Below are positions 55,643 to 64,000 of a stretch of 64,000 nucleotides of DNA, piece after piece. Under the pieces are notes generated by a model. It had not been told where the DNA came from, did no database searches, and saw only the letters and a list, made by a program, of their open reading frames with translations. How positions within the stretch are numbered: the first letter of the stretch is position 1; each line of letters begins with the position of its first letter. Both the position numbers and the translations under genes were made by a program. Origin of the DNA: Oceanicoccus sp. KOV_DT_Chl (lineage in GTDB: Bacteria; Pseudomonadota; Gammaproteobacteria; Pseudomonadales; Dasaniaceae); the NCBI RefSeq assembly GCF_900120175.1, contig NZ_FQLF01000007.1:1-64000 (forward strand), written 5' to 3'.

Positions 55643-56194
55643 TTAAGCACGCTTACGACCGATACCAGCCAAACCAACAAGAGCTGAACCGAACAACCAT
55701 GCAGCTGCAGGTACTGGTACTTCAGATACTGGACCACCAACAGCCTGGAAGTTGAAGGAGTATACATTTGCTACTGCGCTACCTGGCTCAGGAGAAGTAA
55801 CAGTGAAGTTAGTTGAACCTGGGCCTGCATCGTTAGTAGTTGCATAAACTTGCTCAAGCATGAAAGTAGTACATGCGCCAAACACGTCACCTGGGTTATT
55901 AGTACAGCTACGGTTAGAAACAGTCAAAGCACCAGTGATCATGCTTAATGACCAGTCTGCAGTGTAATCAAAGTTTGTTACGTTAGTAACTGAACTGATT
56001 GCAACAGAACCAGACAATACGAAAGTATCCAAGTCAAGCTGTAGTGAACCTGAATCAGGAGAGCCGCCCAAGCTACCAGGAACTGGCTGGAACTGGTTCG
56101 CTACAAATGAATCAGTCAGGATGAATGGAACGTAGTCCGCTTGAGCGGCAACAGATGCACCTACTAATGCTGTGGCTAATGCTAATTTTTTCAT
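55643..56194 (-). CDS. VPxPA-CTERM sorting-domain protein
   Basis: 183 residues. Signal peptide (MKKLALATALVGASVAAQA), a Ser/Thr/Asn-rich beta-type body, and a C-terminal sorting signal: VPVPAAAWLFGSALVG, then a short helix and a basic GRKRA tail. This is the VPxPA (PEP-CTERM-type) anchor recognised by exosortase in bacteria making exopolysaccharide; no exosortase is in the window. The ADWxxxxxxxxLxxSNxxCTxN stretch resembles the end of the 45.4 kb lipoprotein. The leader looks like a c-di-GMP-I riboswitch and the Shine-Dalgarno is in a hairpin. Confidence 0.88.
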   Translation of the reverse strand: MKKLALATALVGASVAAQADYVPFILTDSFVANQFQPVPGSLGGSPDSGSLQLDLDTFVLSGSVAISSVTNVTNFDYTADWSLSMITGALTVSNRSCTNNPGDVFGACTTFMLEQVYATTNDAGPGSTNFTVTSPEPGSAVANVYSFNFQAVGGPVSEVPVPAAAWLFGSALVGLAGIGRKRA

Positions 56195-56202
56195 AATACT
56201 AT

Positions 56203-56222
56203 CCTCGAGGGTTTACTCGAAG
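56203..56222 (-). promoter_or_regulatory. Shine-Dalgarno-sequestering hairpin
   Basis: On the minus strand CTTCGAG and CTCGAGG form a 7-bp stem with a 6-nt loop. The GAGG ribosome site, eight bases before the CTERM ATG, is inside the 3' arm. It lies directly after the riboswitch-like element and is a candidate expression platform. Confidence 0.6.
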
Positions 56223-56330
56223 GGTGACCGGCTATCTTGATCGCTTCCTTGTAAACTAACTTCCATTATTACTGGATTAAGACCCTTGGCTTTCCGTCCC
56301 CACCTCACGATGAGTTTGGCTTTTTCCGTC
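56223..56330 (-). ncRNA. Putative c-di-GMP-I (GEMM) riboswitch
   Basis: Minus-strand leader 29 nt upstream of the CTERM gene. Core features match GEMM-I: GCCAAAC; a hairpin CTCATC-GTGA-GGTGGG with a GNRA tetraloop (56299-56314); immediately GACGGAAAGCC (56288-56298), one base different from the usual GACGCAAAGCC; GGGTCT; and the distal GATAGCCGG (56223-56236 region). Outer GACGG and CCGGTC can close a short P1. The second hairpin is longer than usual. Identified by eye; a covariance-model search would settle it. Fits c-di-GMP control of a matrix/surface protein. Confidence 0.75.
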
Positions 56331-57289
56331 TTGTTTTATTGTTTAAGGTTTTATTATTAAGCGACATAACTTTCGTCGCACCGTCTTTCTAAGACATGAA
56401 TTAATAGTCAATATTGGTGCCAATAAATAATTTATTTTTAAATATCAATAGGTTACAGGCAAACCTATCAATAATCGGACTGCTAAAGAACGACATGTAA
56501 TGACTTATGTCAAAAATATCGTCGTCCATAAACATAATGACCTATCAATAGGACATAACCACTGCAAATTAGTACCCACCAAATGTTACACCCGTATCAA
56601 AAAAAGTACCGACACCCCCTCACAAGGAACATTACACTTAGGAAGCAAAATTTATTGATAACAATGCAATATACTGATTATCCAAATAATTATCAGCATA
56701 TAATATGAAATATTTTTTCACCCCTGCCTGCTAAATTTACCCTGCCTACCGGTTTAAATTACTGCCCCAAAAAATACACTAAACTATTGATTTATATAAC
56801 TTAAAAATAAAAATAACCCGCCTTATAGCGCCGAATTCAGTTCAAGTAATTACACCAGTCATTCAAAAACCGATATTAACTTCCTATGCCCAAGCGTCAA
56901 CCTGTATATATGATACTAACTCTGGACAGTAATCAGTCAATATTCCCGTAAATCATAAGCAAACCCAGCAGTGTTAAATAATCCGACACATTCGACAGGT
57001 CGGCATTAATTTTCGCACTATCTTGGCGCAAAAATTACGAGACGACAATGCGAACTACCACGGAAATCTATATGCCGCTGATTTATATAGGTTTTTTTAA
57101 ATTAGAAAGGAAATCTATTCCAGCAATAATTTACACCCTGACTACAGTAGCACCAGCTCAACGTTTACTACTCGCACCCGATCCCATAGATTTGCCATTT
57201 TCGCTCGTGTTTAGCCTCTTTCTGGTCTATACAAAAAGACACAATAAATTTTCAACACGCCCTGCCCCCCCACCATATAGGAGAAAGCA
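56331..57289. other. Long AT-rich intergenic region
   Basis: About 960 bp between divergent CTERM and ThDP-enzyme genes. No credible gene; the frame at 57048-57293 has no ribosome site or family resemblance. It holds a possible sigma-54 site or palindrome (56407-56425), and GGAGA six bases before the next ATG. Confidence 0.5.
56407..56425 (-). promoter_or_regulatory. Sigma-54-like site or palindromic operator upstream of the riboswitch
   Basis: On the minus strand TTGGCAC-CAATA-TTGAC matches the -24/-12 layout, with a full -24 and TTG at the right spacing but GA in place of the -12 GC. The same bases form the perfect palindrome TATTGG-TG-CCAATA (56412-56425), so a regulator site is an equal possibility. 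It would start transcription about 65 nt before the aptamer. Confidence 0.35.
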
Positions 57290-58926
57290 ATGAAAGCATC
57301 TGACCTTTTCGTAAAGGCTCTAGAAGCAGAAGGAGTTGAATACATCTTTGGTATTCCTGGCGAAGAAAACCTGGACATGCTTGAGTCGTTACGCCATTCA
57401 TCAATCAAGCTAATCCTGACTCGTCATGAACAAGCCGCCGGCTTTATGGCGGCAACTTATGGCCGTTTGACAGGAAAAGCCGGTGTCTGCATGTCTACAC
57501 TGGGACCAGGGCGACAAATTTCGTTACCGCTGCAGCGTATGCACAACTAGGTGCTATGCCGATGCTAATGATTACCGGACAAAAACCGGTCAAATCAAGC
57601 AAGCAAGGCCAGTTCCAAATTGTCGATGTGGTCGACATGATGGGACCACTGACCAAATTTACCCACCAGATCGTCAGTAGCGACAATATTCCCTCCAAAG
57701 TACGTGAAGCGTTTCGGCTTGCTGAAGAAGAGCGCCCTGGCGCTACACATCTGGAATTACCCGAAGACATTGCTGATGAAGACAGCAATACCGCGCTGGT
57801 TAATATCAGCACACATCGCCGCCCAATTGCCGAAGAAAAAGGTGTGCGCCACGCCGTAGAAATGATTGAAAAATCTATTCAGCCGTTAATTCTGGTTGGC
57901 GCTGGCGCCAACAGAAAATTACCAAGCAAGATGCTCACGGAATTTGTTGCTAAAACCGGCATCCCCTTTGTCACTACTCAAATGGGTAAAGGTGTTATCG
58001 ATGAAACCAGTGAACTGTTTTTAGGTAACACGACCTTGTCAGACGGTGACTTCGTCCATCGCGCGATTAATGCAGCAGATTTGATTATCAATGTGGGGCA
58101 CGATGTGGTTGAAAAACCGCCGTTCTTTATGCATGAACTCAGCAAAGTGATTCATGTGAATTTTAATTCCGCCCAAGTCGACCCCGTCTATTTCCCGCAA
58201 GTCGAAGTGTTAGGTGATATTGCTAATAGCATCTGGCAGATGAAAGAGCGCATCACCGCGCAACAGCACTGGAACTTTAATTACTTCATGGAAGTAAAAT
58301 CACATATGGATGCCCACATCCTGGAAGGCGCTGATGACGACCGCTGGCCCGTTTACCCACAACGTCTGGTGGCTGATGTTCGAGCAGCCATGCCCGATGA
58401 CGGCATCATCGCTTTGGATAATGGTGTCTATAAAATATGGTTTGCCCGTAACTATCGCGCCAAAAAACCCAATACCGTGCTACTGGATAACGCGCTGGCG
58501 ACTATGGGGGCCGGCTTGCCTTCAGCCATGGCCGCGCATCTAGTCTCTCCAAATAAAGCGGTTACCGCTATCTGTGGTGATGGCGGCTTTATGATGAATT
58601 CTCAGGAAATGGAAACTGCGGTGCGTTTAAACATGCACCTCACCATCATCATTCTGCGTGATGATGCTTACGGTATGATCAAGTGGAAACAGGCCAATAT
58701 GAACTTTGATAACTACGGTCTGGACTACGGCAACCCCGATTTTGTTAAGTATGCAGAAAGCTATGGCGCAAAAGGCTACCGCATAGAAAAAACAGAAGAT
58801 TTATTGCCATTGCTTAAGGCCTGCCAAGCTGAACATGGCGTGCATTTAATTGATGTCCCTGTTGATTATTCTGAGAATGATCGCATTCTCAATGACGAGA
58901 TCAGAGAACTTAGTAAGCGCATTTAA
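57290..58926 (+). CDS. Acetolactate synthase-like ThDP enzyme (frameshifted)
   Basis: About 546 residues after repair. The N-terminal half has the catalytic Glu in LTRHEQAAGFMAATYGRLTG; the C-terminal half the ThDP motif GDGGFMMNSQEMETAVRLN. The frame breaks at GGG 57509-57511; one more G gives LGPGATNFVTAAAYAQLGAM, the standard family sequence. No small (ACT) subunit is adjacent, so it is likely a stand-alone AlsS-like or other 2-oxoacid decarboxylase rather than biosynthetic IlvB. The aldehyde dehydrogenase 31 nt downstream suggests a joint pathway. Confidence 0.85.
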
Positions 58927-58957
58927 GCGACCACTCATTTAAAAACGGGACATCATT

Positions 58958-60388
58958 ATGTTACAAACGCAATACCCCTACTACTTAGCCAACAAGGCAG
59001 TACAGGCCAATAATGATCTTGATGTGACTGATAAATATACGGGTGAAGTGGCGACTCAGGTAGCAATGGCTGATGCCGCCACCATTGATCAAGCAATTGC
59101 TGCCGCAGTAGATGCCACCGAAGCGATGGCCAAATTTCCTCCTTACGAACGTCAAAATGTGCTTAACCATTGCGTTAAACGTTTTGAAGAACGCTTTGAA
59201 GAAATGGCAATGGCACTGTGTATAGAGGCCGGCAAGCCGATCAAGGACGCCAGGGGTGAAGTATCGCGCCTGATTGATACCTTCAAAATTGCCGCCGAAG
59301 AAGCCGTTCGTATTGGCGGTGAAGTACTCAACCTTGAAATCGCCCCCAGAGCCAAAGGCTATCAAGGTATGTACAAGCGCGTACCTATTGGTCCCTGTTC
59401 TTTTATTTCTCCTTTTAACTTTCCGCTAAACCTGGCCGCTCATAAGGTCGCCCCTGCAATTGCTGCCGGCTGCCCCTTCGTGCTGAAACCAGCAAGTCGT
59501 ACGCCGATTGGCGCTTTAATGATCGGCGAAATACTGGCAGAAACCAATTTACCGATTGGTGCATTTTCAATTTTACCCTGTCATCGCGATGGCGCCGATT
59601 TGTTCACCGTTGATGATCGCTTTAAATTATTAAGCTTTACGGGTTCACCGGATGTAGGCTGGGATTTAAAAGCCAGAGCTGGCAAAAAACCGGTGGTATT
59701 AGAGCTGGGAGGCAATGCCGCCTGTATTGTCGACCACGATACGGACCTGGATGACGCCGTGGAGCGAATTATTTTTGGTTCATTTTATCAATCGGGGCAA
59801 AGCTGTATCGGTGTGCAACGGATCATGATTCACAGCTCACTGTACGATGAATTCAAGCAACGCTTTGTCAAAGCCACCAAAGCATTGGTAATGGGCGACC
59901 CCAAAGATGAAACCACCTTTATCGGGCCAATGATTTCAGAAAGCGAGGCGAGACGACTCGATAGCTGGGTGCAGGAAGCAAGCGCCCAGGGAGCCACTAT
60001 TCTTTGCGGCGGCCAGCGAGACGGCGCCATGCTGGAAGCGACGGTATTGGAAAACGTGCCATCAGATTGCAACATCAATACCAAAGAAGCGTTTGGCCCA
60101 GTCGTTGTACTATCGGTATTTGATGAATTTGATCAGGCACTTGCTGCCGTGAATGATAGTGATTTTGGTCTTCAAGCTGGAATTTTCACCCGTGACATCT
60201 ACAAAGCCTATAAAGCCTGGGACACACTTGATGTAGGTGGTGTTGTCATCGGCGACGTTCCCTCCTGGCGGGTCGATAATATGCCCTACGGCGGCGTTAA
60301 AGACAGCGGCGTTGGCCGCGAAGGCATCCGCTATGCCATTGAAGATATGACGGAGATTCGTCTGATGGTGCTGCGCACACCACAATGA
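58958..60388 (+). CDS. Aldehyde dehydrogenase family protein
   Basis: 476 residues. NAD(P)-dependent aldehyde oxidation. SFTGSPDVGWDLKARAG, active Glu in VLELGGNAACIV, active Cys in QSGQSCIGVQR, and FGPVVVLSVF are present. The SPFNFPLNLAAHKVAPAIAAG region is standard. It may oxidise an aldehyde produced by the upstream ThDP enzyme (inference). Confidence 0.93.
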   Translation: MLQTQYPYYLANKAVQANNDLDVTDKYTGEVATQVAMADAATIDQAIAAAVDATEAMAKFPPYERQNVLNHCVKRFEERFEEMAMALCIEAGKPIKDARGEVSRLIDTFKIAAEEAVRIGGEVLNLEIAPRAKGYQGMYKRVPIGPCSFISPFNFPLNLAAHKVAPAIAAGCPFVLKPASRTPIGALMIGEILAETNLPIGAFSILPCHRDGADLFTVDDRFKLLSFTGSPDVGWDLKARAGKKPVVLELGGNAACIVDHDTDLDDAVERIIFGSFYQSGQSCIGVQRIMIHSSLYDEFKQRFVKATKALVMGDPKDETTFIGPMISESEARRLDSWVQEASAQGATILCGGQRDGAMLEATVLENVPSDCNINTKEAFGPVVVLSVFDEFDQALAAVNDSDFGLQAGIFTRDIYKAYKAWDTLDVGGVVIGDVPSWRVDNMPYGGVKDSGVGREGIRYAIEDMTEIRLMVLRTPQ

Positions 60389-60407
60389 AAAAATGTCATC
60401 TTTAAAC

Positions 60408-60440
60408 AAAAAAAGAGAAGCCAATGGCTTCTCTTTTTTT
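60408..60440. terminator. Bidirectional Rho-independent terminator
   Basis: AAAAAAAGAGAAGCC pairs with GGCTTCTCTTTTTTT around AAT. Separates the convergent aldehyde dehydrogenase and GGDEF-EAL genes. Confidence 0.92.
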
Positions 60441-60476
60441 ATCTGTACAGTAAACGATGTAACTCGAATAAAGCCA

Positions 60477-62767
60477 TCAGCCCTGATGCGTTTTCAACGC
60501 TGTTACATTTTCGGGTAGAACTGGATCCGTATTTCCCCTGACAACATCAGCTGAAGGCTTGGCGATGAAAAAACCTTGTGCATAATCAATACCGTAGCTT
60601 TTAAGCAAATCATAGGTTTCCTGATCACCAACATATTCTGCCACCACTTTTTTACCACAGGCCTTGGCAATGTCCACCATCGATTTAACCAGAGCGCGAT
60701 CAATTTTATCTTCCAATATCCGCTCAACAAACTCACCTTCAATTTTCACATATTCTACCGGCATATTTTTCAAATACGAAAACGAACTAAAGCCGGAACC
60801 AAAATCATCCACTGCAAACTGGAAGCCATAAGACTGCAAGCGAACCATTTTCTGCGAAGCATTATAGATATTACCCACTGCGGCCCGCTCGGTTAGTTCA
60901 AACACTACTTGAGAGGCATCTATATCATATTCATTAAATGTTCTAACGACACGATTTACAAAATCAGGGTCTACCAACAGCTGCCCCGAAAGGTTGACAT
61001 AAAACCGAACTCGGCGACCTTCATTATTCAACGCTTCCAACGCCTTCATACTGTGCCTGATTACCCAGTAGTCGATTTCGGTAGCTAATCCAAAGCGTTC
61101 GGCTACTGGAATAAATAAGTTAGGCGGTACCAATTCACCCTCTTCGCCTATCATCCGCAGCAGCGCCTCATAACTAGGGATACCGCCTTCTTCTACTCCG
61201 ACAATAGGCTGGTAATGCAGCACAAATTTATCATTAGCCAACGCTTCAGCAATACGATGTGACCAACCAATATCCAATTTATTTTCATCATTGGCTTGCG
61301 CCTCATACAAATGAAAACGATTTCGGCCTTGCGATTTGGCGTTATAACAAGCCATATCTGCGTTAGAGAAAGCCTCTTCAGCACTTTGCTTATCTGCTTC
61401 TATCAAGGCCGCACCCACTGAGCAATAAATATTAAACGTCTTACCTTGCTCGATAAACAAAAAATCATACATAGATTTAACGATAGAGTTAGCAATTTCA
61501 ATTGCGCCCGACTTATCAACTGATTTAGCCAATACCGCAAATTCATCACCACCTAATCGACAAACCACATCATCCGTCCGCATACGCTTTTTTAACAGCT
61601 CAGCAATTTGTACCAGCAAGCGATCGCCAGATGCATGACCTAACGTGTCATTAACATATTTAAATTGATCCAAATCGATAAAGAATAACGCGCTTTTATC
61701 CTTTTCTTTAACAACTCGCTGCTTCTCTTGCTCTAATAAATTATTAAAACTACGCTTATTTATTAAACCGGTTAAGGCATCGTAATCTGCCAATCGGCGT
61801 AACTCTGCATCGCGGCCTTTAATCGCATTAATCGTGGCATTTAACGCATTGCTAATTGCGACGATTTCTTCATCGCCATTTTTACTGACCCAAACATCAG
61901 TATCACCTTGAGCCAGACGATTTAATGGTTCACGTAAATCAAGTAGTGGTTTTAGCGCATTGGTAGTTAACTGACGACCAATCACAGCTGCTATACAAAA
62001 CAATATTGCGAAGAAAAAACTGCCCTTGATAATATTGTCCACCAAATGACTTTGGTGTGAACTAAAATCAAGACCCATATCAATATAGCCGATGACTTCC
62101 ACGCTCTCAGCAGCAGAGTCATCCATATCAAAATCCAGCATTTCATCCGCGCGCATTGACACAATCGAGACCGGCGCAATCATTCGCATCAACGAATGCT
62201 GCACAGTAATCACATTGCTTATAGCGCGGCCATTTTTTAGCTCGGTACGGGTAAAATCATCAAAGACACTCTTATTAAAGACAGGCACATCAAGGTCAGC
62301 TGAAGAGGATGCAATATATTCAGCCAGCACACCAACGCCATCAGCTTTATAAAACTTTAAATAGGATACTTCCGAATAATTATTAATGTAATTTTCTATT
62401 GCAGTAAATTCATTGATATCTTGTGACACATAAAGCGGAGTACTGAGTTCGTCCAGTTTATTCATCCATTGCCCAGCTTGCTGTTCAAAAGTATTTTGAA
62501 TGGCATTGCTGGAAATGATCCAGAATCCGGTTACCGCCATGATATACACCAGCACCCCCAACTTAACAACAACAATTGGAAGCGGCGCACCAAACTACCT
62601 GATTTCTTTCGTCCATGCCTACGTGTCAACAGCTCTGACTGTCGTAATCGGCTGCCAAATTGCGCCCACTTCATTTCAATACAGCCAACTAAATCCTGTA
62701 GGCTTTCTTTAACTTGAAGTCGCAATTTTTCTGACATTATTTGTAATTTCTTATACGTCACTTTCAT
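60477..62767 (-). CDS. Membrane GGDEF-EAL protein (frameshifted near the N-terminus)
   Basis: About 763 residues after repair. Short basic cytoplasmic N-terminus, TM1 (VLVYIMAVTGFWIIS), periplasmic sensor of about 150 residues, TM2 (GSFFFAILFCIAAVIG), HAMP-like linker, GGDEF domain with intact LGGDEFAVL, and EAL domain with YEALLRM, FELTE, VDDFGSG and VKIEGEF. The late AE-x-V-E motif reads AEYVGDQE (Glu to Gly). The frame breaks near 62578; one more C gives RRFPIVVVKLGVLVY. Start ATG 62767 or ATG 62737. It could make and/or degrade c-di-GMP. 25 nt after the substrate-binding lipoprotein gene. Confidence 0.88.
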
Positions 62768-62792
62768 TCAATCCGTTTAATTGCCCCGGCAT

Positions 62793-63809
62793 CTACAGGG
62801 CTAAATTTAGCTGTTCCACAGCTCGTTGATTTATTTCGATTACTGCTTTTTCTAATAATCTAAATGAAGGCCCGGTTGTCGATAGCTGTACAATAGCCTG
62901 CTGAGCAATATCGTCTGGATCTGCACCCACGTACATTAAACCGCCATACTTCAGTAACTGCTGATTAAAGAGTGCGACCTGCTTGCCCTGCTTGACACTG
63001 ATACTCATGAAGTCCTTCATCGTGCGACGACTTAAAATGCGATGATCCGGCAATAGCCAATAGCCCTGCACCTCTTCATTTAACTGCTTTAATTCATACA
63101 GCATTTCTTTATCATTGGCGGCCTCTCGGTGTAAAACCTCAATATCAAAACGCTGCCCAGCCAATTTAATCTGTGCAATAGTCTGTTCATTTTGCGGGCC
63201 GGTAATAATGCCGACATGAGTCAAGTTTGGCGCTAACGTTTTCCATGTCGAAAACAATTGATCCGCATCAGGCACCATACTCACACCTGAAAACCCTGCC
63301 TCCAACAAGCCTTCCTGCTGATGATTAAAGACTTGCGCAAATACTCGATGTCTATCCTCAAGGTCTACTGCCCAACGGGCGGCTGCAGCACCAATTAGCA
63401 ACACTTGCTGATGCTTTGAGTTTTTCAAGCGATTAATTTCTGACGCTTGGGGCGCTGGGGAAGACAGCTCAAAGACTTCACTTTCGCCTGCAAACCTCTG
63501 GGCGACCGCATTGGCAATTTGCTGGTAATTTTCATTGCCCTTAATCAACACTATGGCCAACGATTGTGGCTTTGGCTGCTGAGTCGGCACCACGCTTTGC
63601 GGCAGCGGCTCCGAAGTTGGCGAGACTTTAACCGGCGGCTTTACCATTACCACCACCTCATTCGTACTAACGGAATCAGTAGCGGTCTTCATGGGCTCAT
63701 CACGCACCTCAATCGCACTACAACCCTGCAACAATACCAGCAGCAACGCACCTAATTGCAACGATCGTTTAGACCATACCCCTGCATTATACCCAGCTTG
63801 TACAAGCAA
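62793..63809 (-). CDS. ABC-type substrate-binding lipoprotein
   Basis: 338 residues as read from TTG 63809; no good ATG, so the start is uncertain. Hydrophobic LQLGALLLVLLQGC is a lipoprotein signal. The rest fits the ABC substrate-binding family of COG2984 type (IVLIKGNENYQQIANAV, QVLLIGAAAARWAV, GVSMVPDADQLFSTWKTLAPNL, GLMYVGADPDDIAQQA). No permease or ATPase is adjacent; instead a GGDEF-EAL membrane protein follows. It may act as a periplasmic ligand sensor for that protein (inference). Confidence 0.75.
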   Translation of the reverse strand: MLVQAGYNAGVWSKRSLQLGALLLVLLQGCSAIEVRDEPMKTATDSVSTNEVVVMVKPPVKVSPTSEPLPQSVVPTQQPKPQSLAIVLIKGNENYQQIANAVAQRFAGESEVFELSSPAPQASEINRLKNSKHQQVLLIGAAAARWAVDLEDRHRVFAQVFNHQQEGLLEAGFSGVSMVPDADQLFSTWKTLAPNLTHVGIITGPQNEQTIAQIKLAGQRFDIEVLHREAANDKEMLYELKQLNEEVQGYWLLPDHRILSRRTMKDFMSISVKQGKQVALFNQQLLKYGGLMYVGADPDDIAQQAIVQLSTTGPSFRLLEKAVIEINQRAVEQLNLAL

Positions 63810-64000
63810 CTCTCAGCACCCCGAAACAACAATTAATTGACTAATCAGGCCGGAATTATAGCCAATAAACTGTCGGAACTGTGATGCGAATCACGGTAAT
63901 AATAAGGGTCCGATATACGAATAATTTATAAATAAATCAATAAATTAAATAAAAAGTCATTAGCGTATTTAGATACACCGCGATGCGACAAGGAGTTGTC
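63810..64000. other. Intergenic sequence at window end
   Basis: 191 bp, AT-rich at 63915-63960. No ORF; presumably the promoter region of the lipoprotein gene and whatever lies beyond the window. Confidence 0.5.

Noticed and set aside
42503-56425. Genomic island with mobility genes
   Set aside because: No integrase, transposase, tRNA or flanking direct repeats seen, so transfer is not supported.
57048-57293. 81-codon frame before the ThDP enzyme
   Set aside because: Overlaps the next gene's ribosome site and start; no start signal of its own.

Overview
This window is about 64 kb of a gammaproteobacterial chromosome, probably from a marine Cellvibrionales- or Pseudomonas-like lineage. The inference rests on gene orders I recognise from Pseudomonas-type genomes: nadB / ygfX-sdhE / ygfZ; prmB-aroC-MFS beside folE; gpsA-sixA-hydrolase; and sdhCDAB-sucAB-lpd-sucCD divergent from gltA. 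It is also supported by a TonB receptor with an EEVVVTAR plug start and a VPxPA-CTERM protein. No rRNA, tRNA, CRISPR array, transposase or integrase was seen.

Layout. 1-14 kb is housekeeping: NAD synthesis (nadB), succinate dehydrogenase flavinylation (sdhE), ygfZ, an HDOD protein, ung, a truncated globin, bcp, rmuC, a Nudix hydrolase, a flavin reductase, moaCDE, aroC and prmB. 14.4-19 kb holds folE, then a possible catabolic group (SnoaL-like, SDR, DUF1214-like, MFS). 19-25 kb has gpsA-sixA-hydrolase, htpG, a DMT permease and hopJ. 25.3-28.6 kb has a small secreted ORF and two tandem secreted DUF1254/DUF1214 proteins. 28.7-42.1 kb is the TCA-cycle block: sdhCDAB, sucAB, lpdA and sucCD on the minus strand, gltA divergent on the plus strand.

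42.5-56.4 kb looks accessory and surface-directed: TonB receptor, calcium-repeat lipoprotein, membrane-bound AraC-type regulator, secreted cysteine-rich alpha/beta hydrolase, TPR-methyltransferase, TPR-sulfotransferase, and a VPxPA-CTERM protein whose leader looks like a c-di-GMP-I (GEMM) riboswitch. 57.3-60.4 kb encodes an acetolactate-synthase-like ThDP enzyme and an aldehyde dehydrogenase. The end carries an ABC-type substrate-binding lipoprotein and a membrane GGDEF-EAL protein, so both a c-di-GMP enzyme and a putative c-di-GMP sensor RNA lie within about 6 kb.

Sequence quality. At least a dozen genes, including sucD, are interrupted by single-base frameshifts. Almost all look like one missing base in a short homopolymer, with full conservation in the next frame. 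I read these as sequencing or assembly errors rather than real pseudogenes, and I give the reconstructed gene spans as CDS with the frameshift position stated.
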